Positions 12,856 to 22,588 of a stretch of 64,000 bases of DNA are shown piece by piece (position 1 is the stretch's first letter; each line of letters begins with the position of its first letter). The DNA lies in the NCBI GenBank assembly GCA_021234155.1, contig JAJEKV010000070.1:5548754-5612753 (forward strand). The letters run 5' to 3'. Made by a program: the position numbers and the translations under genes. The DNA comes from Isoetes taiwanensis (lineage: Eukaryota > Streptophyta > Lycopodiopsida > Isoetales > Isoetaceae). A model generated the notes under the pieces. That model saw only the letters and a program-made list of their open reading frames with translations, did no database searches and was not told the DNA's origin.

Positions 12856-14199
12856 GTGCCCAAGAGGTCTAGAAGTGACAAATGTTTAGAAAGGATGGAA
12901 AGTACGACCCCAACCAAAGAAAACCTAGAGGCAATTAGGGGACAAGAGTGTTGCATCCTAGATTGCACAGTTCAGTACAATGTGGATGACCTCGTGCAGA
13001 TAAGGTCCCAATACATTGGACAGCTTCAGAAAGATAGGATTAATTTCATCTACTCTTTGTGTAGAAATTCCAGCTATGATGAAAACACAGGAAGGTTACT
13101 ATATCAATTGAGGGGCCTGAAGGTATGTATGAGAGCATTGAGATGGATTCTTGGCGTGAGCAAGTCTTCATTCTACAGATACTGGGAGCAGGTTAGAAAA
13201 GGGCACAGGTTGTTCCAACATGGCAATGCACTCACTTTGAAACCTAGAGCAAACACTCTCAAGGCCATTGCAGTCTTCGAGAGCTTTGTGAGATACATGT
13301 CTCAATCTATGCCCCACAAGTCGAAGGTGAACGAGCACGGTGTGCGAGTGGTGCAAAGGGTGTTGCCACAACATTATATCCAAAAAGAGTGCCTTAAAGA
13401 GGTCAACTCCATCCTAGAAACTACTGGAGGTAGGCCTCTTTCTTAATCACATTTCAGCAAGTTATGGAGCACTCACTTCTCAGACGTGAGTGTCCTGCAA
13501 CACACGCCATTCTCAAAGTGCAACATTTGCATTCAACTCAAGGATACACTTGCATCAACTGCAATAGAGAACGAAAGAATGGCAATTAGGGAGCAATTTG
13601 CATATCACCAAAGGGACCAAATATCATATAGACAGTTGTATTCGCAGTGGAGAACCTATGGTCATTTTGTGCTTGATCTATGGAGAGATGATCCAAACTT
13701 CCATGTGAGCTCTATTTTCAAGTGCTTGAGAACACTAGAGAAAGGATCGATAGAAGGGAGGAGGTATTCCCCATCAGCCCCCATTTTTTAGGCTTTGATG
13801 GGTGATCAACCGCTTTGTTACGAAAGGCAGATAAAAAAGCTCACATCCAAGGTCTCCAGTGAATCAAGGAGGACTTGGGATGATTTCCCCTTACTTGAGA
13901 AACAACTGCCAGAGGAGCTATGTGTTCAATTGGACAACTGTTGGAAAAAAAACAAGAATAGATGAATGTTTGGGGCAATGTCATACTTGACAGCAGTGGG
14001 AGTATTCAAAGTTGTGAAAGTGGGGTTCATGATGGTTGGCCATACGCATGATGATATAGATGCATTCTTTGGAACTTTCTCCACCAAGTTCAAGAGAGAA
14101 AACGTGACTAGTCTCCCTGAACTAGCCTTGAGCATTGGATTGGAACTGGGGTTCGATTCCCCAGGCTCATGTCATGGTGGAATCCTGTTCATGTGTTAG
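12856..14199 (+). pseudogene. Transposase-like reading frame with in-frame stops, unit 1
   Basis: One frame runs through the whole block, broken by stops at 13444-13446 (TAA), 13789-13791 (TAG) and 13963-13965 (TGA), and ending after a one-base shift near 14155. Recognisable parts are a basic N-terminus (PKRSRSDKC), an LQHTPFSKCNICIQLK segment with paired cysteines, QLDNCWKKNKNR, and GHTHDDIDAFFGTFS. This order resembles a large uncharacterised transposase-like family with a GHTHEDID motif (DUF7869 as I recall); the acidic residues look like part of a nuclease core. The block expected between the cysteine segment and the C-terminal part is missing. The reading over the TAA gives SHFSKLWSTHFSDVSVLQH, continuous with the family pattern, so the stops are lesions and not exon ends. 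Dead as written. Confidence 0.6.
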
Positions 14200-14716
14200 T
14201 TATAAAGTACTGGACTGTATTACTGTGACACTATACTGTACAAATGCCAGAATACTATTTTAACCAATAGTTGATGGTTTCATAGTGCCCCTTTAAAATC
14301 GGGTCAACAAGGGCCAGTTTGACTTGAGAAAGACCCTAGATGGGCGAACAGGATCTGTGGAGGGGGAATATCCTACCAAATGTGCCACGATCCAAGGGCC
14401 CAAAAACTATAATACATGCTTAAACAACAATACATGCTTAAACCATTCCGAAAAACATCTGGGGATTGCTTGATCAATGAAAAGGAATTAGGAAATGCGT
14501 CACAAAATTACTTGTCTTCTATATCTTTCGGCGACATGATGGTTGTTGTCTCCATTGGCATTTGAGATTCTCTACTCCTACGAATCCTTTGTAATGAGAT
14601 GTTTATATAAGCCTACTTAAATAATGCACTAGCTAATTCGGCACTAGGCTGGTGACGTTGGGTTCAACGATACCCCTAGAGTTGCCCCTAGGATCCGAAA
14701 ACTTCCTCAAGGTGGG

Positions 14717-15007
14717 ATTGTATCCTGCCTACAAAGTGTGCATGCATGGCCAAAGTTTTGCCCAACGGATGTGTGGTGAGTTGGTATAGGCCTAGTAATG
14801 CCAAAATAAGTGTTCATTTGGTCATGGATTCAAATCTTGCCAATGTCTCTTATCTTTGGGAGTTGGTTACTAGGGGTATACGATGATGATCCCCAATGTG
14901 GCAGAACTTAAAAGCCTATACATGTCTTCCACTTTGGCTGCTCGTTGGCAGTGGGACAAAAACTAGCTAGTTTGTAAAAAGACTAGTCTAGACCAGTAAA
15001 ACTTGGT
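14717..15007 (+). repeat. SINE-like repeat, unit 2 forward copy
   Basis: Counterpart of 11390-11680 within the second duplicated unit, with the same A- and B-box-like motifs. Confidence 0.45.
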
Positions 15008-15789
15008 TTACATATTACTGTGGCTTGTTTACTGGTTACTGTAAAGAGCCCTCTGGTCCTAGGATGCCCAAATAGTCATACGTGGCAGGTGGCACTAGGC
15101 TGGTGACCTCTGGTCCTAGGATGCCCAAAAAGTCATACATGGCAGGCGACACTAGGCATCATTGAACCCAATGTCACCAGCCTAGTGCCACCTACCCAGG
15201 GAAAAAAATAGCGGCTAATATTAGCCAAATGGCGATTTTTTGGACATTTTTGGAAAAAGTACGGCTAAACTATAAAGGAGGAAATTTTTGGAAAAAAGAA
15301 AAAAATCGCCAAATATTTTCAAAGTTAACCTCCCTTACACCAAGGTTTAGCCAAACATAAGAAAGAAGGAGAGGAAAAATTCTTCCACTTTAACCAAACG
15401 TTCGAAAGTTTTCCTATGCATTTAGGGATAGATTAGCCATACTTTTTAATAGCTAATGTAAAATATGAGATTATTCATGAGATTATGGAAAAGAGGTTGC
15501 TAATACTATATTAGATGGACAGTTTTTTGTTCTCCAACTAGTAGATTTCTATTATTAATATGTTCGTACAATAAAAAGTTTGGCATAGCATAAATGTTTG
15601 GCTAAAGTTTATATAAAGGTTCAAACAAAAAATAGCCAAACATTCAAAACTAGTAAAGGAAAAATTATTCAACTTTAGCCAAACATTTGAAAGTTTTCCT
15701 ATGTATTTTGGGTTAAATTAGCCAAAGTTGTTATAGCTAATCTAAAATATGACTTTAGTAATTTTTCCCTGCACCTACCATTATGACTT

Positions 15790-16079
15790 TTTGGGCATCC
15801 TAGGACCATAGGGCTCTTTACAAGAACCGATAAACCAGCCACAATAATCGTAAACCTTACTCGTCTAGACTAGTCTTTTACAAACTAGCTAGTTTTTGTC
15901 CCCAATCGCCAACGAGCGACCAAAGTGGAGGACATGTATAAGCTTTTAAGTCTGCCACGCCAGTGGGATCATCATCGTATACCCTTAGTAACCAACTTCC
16001 AAATATAAGTGACATTGGCAAGGTTTGAACCCATGACCAAATGAACACTTATTTTGGCATTACTAGGCCAAAATAGCCC
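15790..16079 (-). repeat. Inverted SINE-like arm, unit 2
   Basis: Counterpart of 12455-12752 in the second unit, carrying GGTTTGAACCC (B-box-like on the minus strand) and small indels relative to unit 1. Confidence 0.65.
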
Positions 16080-16179
16080 TCCGGGTTGTATAAAAACGAG
16101 ATGTGGAAGATTTGGTGGTGGATGAGCATCCTTTGATCAAGGAAGAGGCGCTATATTTTTCATAAAAAGGCAGCCAAGG

Positions 16180-17589
16180 GTGCCCAAGAGGTCTAGAAGT
16201 GACAAATGTTTAGAAAGGATGGAAAGTATGACCCCAACCAAAGAAAACCTAGAGGCAATTAGGGGACAAGAGTGTTGCATCCTAGATTGCCTGATTCAAG
16301 ACAATGTGGATGACCTCGTATGAGATAAGGTCCCAATACATTGGACAACTTCAGAGAAAGATAGGATTAATTTCATCTACTCTTTGTGTAGAAATTCCAG
16401 CTATGATGAAAACACAGGAAGGTTACTATATCAATTGAGGGGCCTGAAGGTATGTATGAGAGCATTGAGATGGATTCTTGGCGTGAGCAAGTCTTCATTC
16501 TACAGATACTGGGAGCAGGTTAGAAAAGGGCACAGGTTGTTCCAACATGGCAATGCACTCACTTTGAAACCTAGAGCAAAAACTCTCAAGGCCATTGCAG
16601 TCTTCGAGAGCTTTGTGAGATACATCTCTCAATCTATGCCCCACAAGTCGAAGGTGAACGAGCACGGTGTGCGAGTGGTGCAAAGGGTGTTGCCACAACA
16701 TTATATCCAAAAAGAGTGCCTTAAAGAGGTCAACTCCATCCTAGAAACTACTAGAGGTAGGCCTCTTTCTTAATCACATTTCAGCAAGTTATGGAGCACT
16801 CACTTCTCAGACGTGAGTGTCCTGCAACACACGCCATTCTCAAAGTGCAACATTTGCATTCAACTCAAGGATACACTTGCATCAACTGCAATAGAGAACG
16901 AAAGAATGGCAATTAGGGAGCAATTTGCAGATCACCAAAGGGACCAAATATCATATAGACAGTTGTATTCGCAGTGGAGAACCTATGGTCATTTTGTGCT
17001 TGATCTATGGAGAGATGATCCAAACTTCCATGTGAGCTCTATTTTCAAGTGCTTGAGAACACTAGAGAAAGGATCGATAGAAGGGAGGAGGTATTCCCCA
17101 TCAGCCCCCATTTTTTAGGCTTTGATGGGTGATCAACCGCTTTGTTACGAAAAGGCGGATAAAAAGCTCACATCCAAGGTCTCCAGTGAATCAAGGAGGA
17201 CTTGGGATGATTTCCCCTTACTTGAGAAACAACTGCCAGAGGAGCTATGTGTTCAATTGGACAACTGTTGGAAAAAAAACAAGAATAGATGGATGTTTGG
17301 GGCAATGTCATACTTGACAGCAGTGGGAGTATTCAAAGTTGTGAAAGTGGGGTTCATGATGGTTGGCCATACGCATGATGATATAGATGCATTCTTTGGA
17401 ACTTTCTCCACCAAGCTCAAGAGAGAAAACGTGACTAGTCTCCCTGAACTAGCCTTGAGCATTGGATTGGAACTGGGGTTCGATTCCCAGGCTCATGTCA
17501 TGGTGGAATCCTGTTCATGTGTTAGTTATAAAGTACTGGACTGTATTACTGTGACACTATACTGTACAAATGCCAGAATACTATTTTAA
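16180..17589 (+). pseudogene. Transposase-like reading frame with in-frame stops, unit 2
   Basis: Duplicate of the frame at 12856-14199. The open part starts at 16384; upstream the frame is broken by extra lesions near 16318. It shares the TAA (16771-16773) and TAG (17116-17118) with unit 1 but has TGG where unit 1 has TGA, and it retains LPELALSIGLELGFDSQAH. The shared stops show that the frame was already dead before the duplication. Same family evidence: PFSKCNIC and GHTHDDID. Confidence 0.6.
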
Positions 17590-17784
17590 CCAATAGTTGA
17601 TGGTTTCATAGTGCCCCTTTAAAATCGGGTCAACAAGGGCCAGTTTGACTTGAAAAAGACCCTAGATGGGCGAACAGGATCTGTGGAGGGGGAATATCCT
17701 ACCAAATGTGCCACGATCCAAGGGCCCAAAAACTATAATACATGCTTAAACAACAATACATGCTTAAACCATTCCGAAAAACAT

Positions 17785-18008
17785 TAAGTTCAGTTCTAGT
17801 GTTACTTAAGAAGCTTAAGAAACTGTAAGAAAAGATAAATAAAAGTGCAACAACTATAGATTTGGAGGGTAGCAGAATGTGTGGCAACGGTAGATCTGTT
17901 GGGCGGCCAGGGGACTATAAGTACAAGAGAGGATAGGAAACAAAGCAGGGCCACAGAATGTATAGAGCAGAACTCTTGGGTCTGCATCATAGCATAGGTT
18001 TAAGAAAC
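17785..18008. other. Flank shared with 18.53-18.8 kb and 30.1 kb
   Basis: No gene. The segment around 17840-18008 (with GTGTGGCAACGGTAGAT and GGGCGGCCAGG) is repeated at about 18660-18785, and the part near the right end (ATAGGTTTAAGAAAC) has an uninterrupted relative at 30090. It is a partly duplicated upstream region of the exon at 18953. Confidence 0.55.
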
Positions 18009-18515
18009 CAGGGATAGGTTCTGTACGTATGAAATTATTTTTTCAGACGTATAAAGTCCCAAAATACGTATTTTTTAGAAAAATATATATTTTTCGTATT
18101 TAATACTCGCCGGCCGGAAAAAAAATTTTTCGTAGAAGCGAAAACCTTGATTTTAACTTTTGAAACTTTTTTCGCGTAAAGTTTGAAACCTTTAGTTTAA
18201 ACTTACACGAACATTCATTTTTTTTTTTTTTTTTTTTTTCGGTAAGTGAACCTTGGTTCGCTTATCTTGGCTGCCAGCGTAGTTTAAACTGAAGGTTTTT
18301 TTACTGCCGATTTTTTTCGTTGAAGCTGGAAGGTTTCGCTTATCGAAAAAAGTTTCGCGTAAGTTTAGAACTGAAGTTTTCGCTTTTTACTGTGAAAATT
18401 TTTCGACAGAATTTTTTTTGGGCGTATTTTTGACGATTAAACGTCAAATTTGTGCCGTATCAAGCGAAAATACGTGATACATTATAAAAGCGTTATCTGA
18501 TTGAACCTATCCCTA
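18009..18515. mobile_element. hAT-type MITE (507 bp)
   Basis: Terminal inverted repeats CAGGGATAGGTTC (18009-18021) and, on the other strand, TAGGGATAGGTTC (18503-18515), 12 of 13 identical. The 8-bp target duplication TAAGAAAC occurs at 18001-18008 and 18516-18523. Eight-bp duplications and CAGGG-like ends are typical of the hAT superfamily. A related locus at 30094-30110 reads GGTTTAAGAAACTGTAAAA without the element, an empty site. There is no coding capacity, so it is non-autonomous. The interior holds a 20-plus T run and GTTTAAAC-containing inverted segments. Confidence 0.88.
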
Positions 18516-18523
18516 TAAGAAAC

Positions 18524-18952
18524 TGTAAAAAGGTTAAATTACAAAAGCATGTGGGCACAAAACGCTCTGTAGGAGAGACAAGCGGCGCCGCTCCGCAGAT
18601 CCCGGACAAAATTACATCATATAATTTTAACATAATAATGGCGTAATTTAAAGGTACTGGTCATTACAGATATATAATAGCGCAACAACTAGATTGGGAG
18701 AGGGTAGCTGAACGTGTGGCAACCGTAGATGTGTTGGGCGGCCAGGACAAGAGAGGAACTCTTGGGTCTGCATCATAGGTTTAACGATCTGCAAAAAGGT
18801 TACGTGGGCAACCGTACATTTGGGTAGCAGAACGCGGGGGATAGACGAAGTAAGATTTGGCTAAGATAAACGGTAAAACCTGTTCTTATCAGCTTAGTAA
18901 AAAAAAGGCTACAAAATCCGAGAGAGGATGGGACACAAAGCAGGGCCTCAAA
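18524..18952. other. Duplicated upstream region of the exon at 18953
   Basis: No gene. Contains a second copy of the CAACAACTA / GGCGGCCAGG / CTCTTGGGTCTGCATCATA block also seen at 17840-18000, and matches 30105-30215 and 31003-31075. Likely promoter or 5' flank carried in several related copies. Confidence 0.5.
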
Positions 18953-19184
18953 ATGGACAGAGCATTTCGCTTGGGATTGGTTTTTCTTCTCTTAGTGTGT
19001 GTGGGTAAGGTTGAGGTTGGGGGGGTATGGGCTCAGCCAGAGCTTCAGCCGAAGCATAGGCAAAGGGGACGACATTGTGGAGGTGGATTTTAAGCTGTTT
19101 CCGATCCGGAGCCCCAACTTCGGCGTGTTGGTTCAGCAGGCAGATGGCAGATTCAAGGCAGCAGACGTTCAACCATCATTCAAT
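18953..19184 (+). pseudogene. Candidate signal-peptide exon of the metzincin-LamG paralogue
   Basis: The ATG at 18953 starts a strong signal peptide (LGLVFLLLVCVGKV, then GVWAQ). The frame then stops soon after, but a shift at or near the seven-G run (19019-19025) leads into a well-formed stretch: DDIVEVDFKLFPIRSPNFG and then VLVQQADGRFKAADVQPSF. This looks like the start of a secreted protein prodomain. It lies on the same strand 3.4 kb before the protease exon at 22589, so it may be exon 1 of that disabled gene. The link is inference; the shift could also be a short intron (GTAAGG...CTCAG). Confidence 0.4.
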
Positions 19185-19730
19185 TAAATTGGGATTATGT
19201 TTGGTCCAAAATCGCGCCGAATAGGCTTATTATAGGCCATTTTAGCTATATAACCATGTGTTGAATTTGATGAAACTTGTAAAATATGATGGAATTTAAC
19301 CTAAAAATTTTATGTTTTGGCAACATAAAAACCTAAAAAATTGCATATTTTAAACACAATTATCCTTGTTGTTGCTGAAATTTGGTGTAAAATAACAAGT
19401 ATATTTGAATAACTTTCCTCCAAGAAAGTCCTTATTTTCGAAATGAAAATCTCTACATATGTATTTTAATGGACATAAACATTTTACATTTATTGTTTTT
19501 GTTCAACTCAAATTTTTGTACAAACAATTTTTATGATATACAAAATGGTCAAAACACTTTTATCTTTTTCTTCGTGAAGATCTTTATAATTCTCCCCTCT
19601 CGCGATTTTATCCTGCCCAAAATACTTAAAATGTCCTACAAAATAGTTAAAAAAACCAGTTTTAGAGGAAAATAATAACAAAAACATCCTACAAATCTAT
19701 TAAAGAACATCTTTTATGGAAAAAGTAAAT

Positions 19731-19735
19731 ATCTA

Positions 19736-19766
<31 letters not shown>

Positions 19767-19775
19767 AATCTATCT
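19731..19775. repeat. (ATCT)n microsatellite
   Basis: Tetranucleotide repeat with one interruption (ATCAATC). Confidence 0.9.
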
Positions 19776-19845
19776 CAAATGTCCTTAAAAATGTCAAAAA
19801 TGACAAAAAATAAGGAATAGGCTAACCTCAAATCGCGCCGGTAGC

Positions 19846-19884
<39 letters not shown>

Positions 19885-21010
19885 AATTTTTTTTCACGGC
19901 ACTCACCTCAAATCGCGCCAGGCGCGATTTCAACTATGGGCTCTTCACAAAACCCCCGCAACATCAACGAAATTGAGCAAATTTTAATCCACCGCAACAT
20001 CCGCGAAATTGAGCAAATTTCCTGCTTTGATCTTGAAATTAGCGGTTGTAACACTTCAAAGTAGGTCGGATTTGTGGTTAGATCATGCCCAACCCCAAAG
20101 CCCCTTCAATAATTGTGATTTTGAGCATTTTTTGGGCTGATTCAACATCAGAATTTGTATTGCGACAAGCAGCGTGAATCAAGTCAAAATTACAAGGGCT
20201 TCTCTCAAACAATCCGGACTATTACCATCCTCTGCCGAAGTCTACCTAGCAATAACAGAGTAATATCTAGAAGAGATAACAGATGAGATATTGATTCAAT
20301 ACCTAGCCATGTCCTTAAGCCCAATTGTATTGTTAAGGCGTGCACCATTCTTTCCAAATCTTCATTGAAGGGTGTTCCATGGCTCCAAGATTGCTCCAAG
20401 AGTAATCCACCCGATGGTGTTTCTTCCAAAGGAGCTGGAAAGGGCTATGGAAAACCCCGTGGAAAACCATTCTTGAAAGAAGAAGAAAAAAACCGACCTA
20501 ATGCAAAAAAAAGGTGGACCTCTTTGTAAATGGTGTGTATGGTGTATCTTTTTAAAAATCAGAAGGCGGAGCAACTAAAAGCTTATCTAAGGATGGAGTA
20601 AAAAAGAAAAAGATGAAACAACCCAAGGGAAAAAAAATAAGGAGAGGGATGGAAAGGAATAGGAAGCATAAAAAAAATCGGGGAAGGCGCATTCTCCGCT
20701 GAAAAGGGAATATGAAAACGAAAACAAGCAAAAGATGATGGAGAGAAAAACAAAAAAAAATGGCGGACGGAGAATAAAAAACAAAAAAGAGAAGAGGCGG
20801 CCGAAAAAAGTTACCAAAATCCTTGCATTTCTCAATTTTTTTGAAAATGGTTATCATTCGTTGTATGCTTAATATGGCACTCATCCTTGAGCACAGATTC
20901 AAAGCTAAGCCTTGCGCTGGAGGTTTTGATCCAAGTCCGGTGGGGATCTACCTCCTTTACATTCTCAGAAATGGAAGGAAGCTCGGGTTCGCCTTACCTC
21001 CTTTACCTGG

Positions 21011-21291
21011 GGTTCGCCTAAGCGAACCCGGTGGGGTTCCTCGTACGTTGTACCGGCAGCCACTTGCGCGTCATCGATCGACCCCGGCCCGACAATCGGG
21101 CGTGGTTCGCTTAAGCTAAGCGAACCCGGTAGGGTCGCTGGTCCCACACGCTTGACTCCCTGCCACCTGGCACTTAACCGCAGTTTGGGTTCGCCCAAGC
21201 GAACCCGGCAGCAATGCCACGCAGGCGATTGCACCCGCGAACCATCATGCCACGTCCCCTGCGGGTTCGCCTGGGCGACAGGCGAACCCGC
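21011..21291. repeat. Cluster of four GGTTCGC...GCGAACC hairpins
   Basis: Four perfect inverted repeats sharing one core: 21011-21028 (7-bp stem), 21104-21126 (10-bp stem, GGTTCGCTTA), 21187-21206 (8-bp stem) and 21261-21291 (13-bp stem, GCGGGTTCGCCTG). The spacer between stems is GC-rich in an otherwise AT-rich area. A half-motif lies at 20986. It resembles subterminal motif arrays of a DNA transposon, but no terminal repeats were found. Confidence 0.8.
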
Positions 21292-21332
21292 TTGGCATGT
21301 TGACTCAATTTCGGGAGCCAATAAAGTGGGCG

Positions 21333-21416
<84 letters not shown>
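21333..21416. repeat. (CTAT)21 microsatellite
   Basis: About 84 bases of uninterrupted CTAT. A short run of the complementary motif (GATA) lies at 21509-21528. Confidence 0.95.
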
Positions 21417-21417
<1 letters not shown>

Positions 21418-22588
21418 AATCATGCCTTGTTGATTGATATGATGTGGAGGGGAAGCAAAAATGACTTCCCCCATCCGTTCCACATCACATACGCATGATA
21501 TCTAGAAGATAGATTGATAGATAGATAGGGGTTTTAAGGTAATTGACATCAAATTGGCCACAAACCTAAACAACAAAAGCAATGCATATAAGCCCAAGTA
21601 CATAGAACAAAGAGGAATATGAATCCGGGAGCACCGTGTAGGTGCAACAGGATTCTGCAAGTCAGGGGGAAGCAAGAATGGTTACGCCCTTTCTGTTCTA
21701 CAACGTCAAGGTAAGCTGCACACCGAATTCTACAGGTTTGGATTTGTCATTCTACTTAAGAATGAATCGAGAAATCGATGGAATGCTCATCACTTACCTG
21801 ACTTGAATGCTAAAACATCTTTTTCTATTATGTTCTATTCTTTTCTCTTCTCATTTTTTCTTTAAGTAAACAATGTGAACATTGCTTATAAGTAGAGATA
21901 TTCTATTTTCTTCTATTGTTTTTAAGTAGATTATATGGACATCAATTAAGATAAGGATAATGTTGCGGGGAACGGATTATGATGCCATTCTTAGCTCTAC
22001 TAGTGACACGATCTAGATTTTGTTTTAATCACCAAAAATACCACTCTTTGTCTATATTTAATCGAATTTTTGAGAAACAGATCTCTGATTTGACTGGACA
22101 CATGTCCATTTTACTTGCCAAGTGGGATGTGGCATGCATGCAACCTTCTAGAGTTGAGGAAGGTGATATAAAATAGGCCGAAATAGTTGCTCCCTACTTT
22201 TTTAAGAATGATGTTAGTTGTACTAAAACATAATAGTTTTCCTTAATCTCTAGGGGTGCTAAATATGCTCATACTCTTCTAGATGCAAGACATAATGATA
22301 TTAAAATACAATAGCTAGATTTGGTAATGTGAAAATTCTTGGCAAGTGTCCATTTAACGTGGCATAGCTAAATATCTCATCCTTATAGACCGAACCAAAA
22401 GGATTCAGTTGTAGCCCATTACATAGATCAAGGCCGGACAAAAAATTCCAAATTATCTGTCAAGACTTAAAGTGAGCGGTGCCCGCATACTCTTCACCTC
22501 ACTTAATTTTAGAAAGACTAGTTTTGTAACTTGGAAAAACAAATACCAATATACGCGGAGTACATTGTCAATCTTTTAACGCTATGAA

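Larger units (their letters stand above)
11132..14458. repeat. 3.33 kb tandem duplication, unit 1
   Basis: Begins CTGGGGATTGCTTGATC and ends CCGAAAAACAT. The same sequence recurs directly adjacent at 14459-17784 with few substitutions and small indels. The junction shares ACAT between the left flank, the join and the right end, as expected of a microhomology or unequal-exchange duplication. The unit holds a SINE-like repeat, an AT-rich hairpin core, an inverted SINE-like copy and a dead transposase-like frame. Confidence 0.9.
14459..17784. repeat. 3.33 kb tandem duplication, unit 2
   Basis: Second copy of the unit, ending CCGAAAAACAT at 17774-17784 before unrelated sequence (TAAGTTCAG). Differences from unit 1 include small indels in the SINE-like arms and in the reading frame. 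For example, TGA at 13963 in unit 1 is TGG here, and one C is missing from the run after GGTTCGATTCC. Confidence 0.9.
19185..22588. other. Repeat-rich gap, possibly a long intron
   Basis: No gene recognised. It holds an (ATCT)n tract at 19731-19775, a T run of about 30 at 19850-19883, the palindrome AAATCGCGCCAGGCGCGATTT split around 19910-19930, a purine-rich stretch at 20580-20820, the hairpin cluster at 21011-21291 and a TATC microsatellite. Minus-strand ORFs at 20205-20902 are low-complexity or without recognised domains. If 18953-19184 and 22589 onwards belong to one gene, this is its intron. Confidence 0.45.

Noticed and set aside
14140-14165. tRNA-like GGGGTTCGATTCC at 14148 and its copy near 17480
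   Set aside because: It resembles a T-arm/B box, but no acceptor stem, D-arm or anticodon arm could be paired around it; it lies in the transposase-like frame.
20205-20902. Overlapping minus-strand ORFs of 70-116 codons
   Set aside because: Mostly low-complexity Phe-rich sequence from the purine-rich plus strand; no conserved motif.
21152-21433. 93-codon ORF across the CTAT microsatellite
   Set aside because: Half of it is the repeat SIYLSIYL from the microsatellite; the rest is the hairpin cluster.
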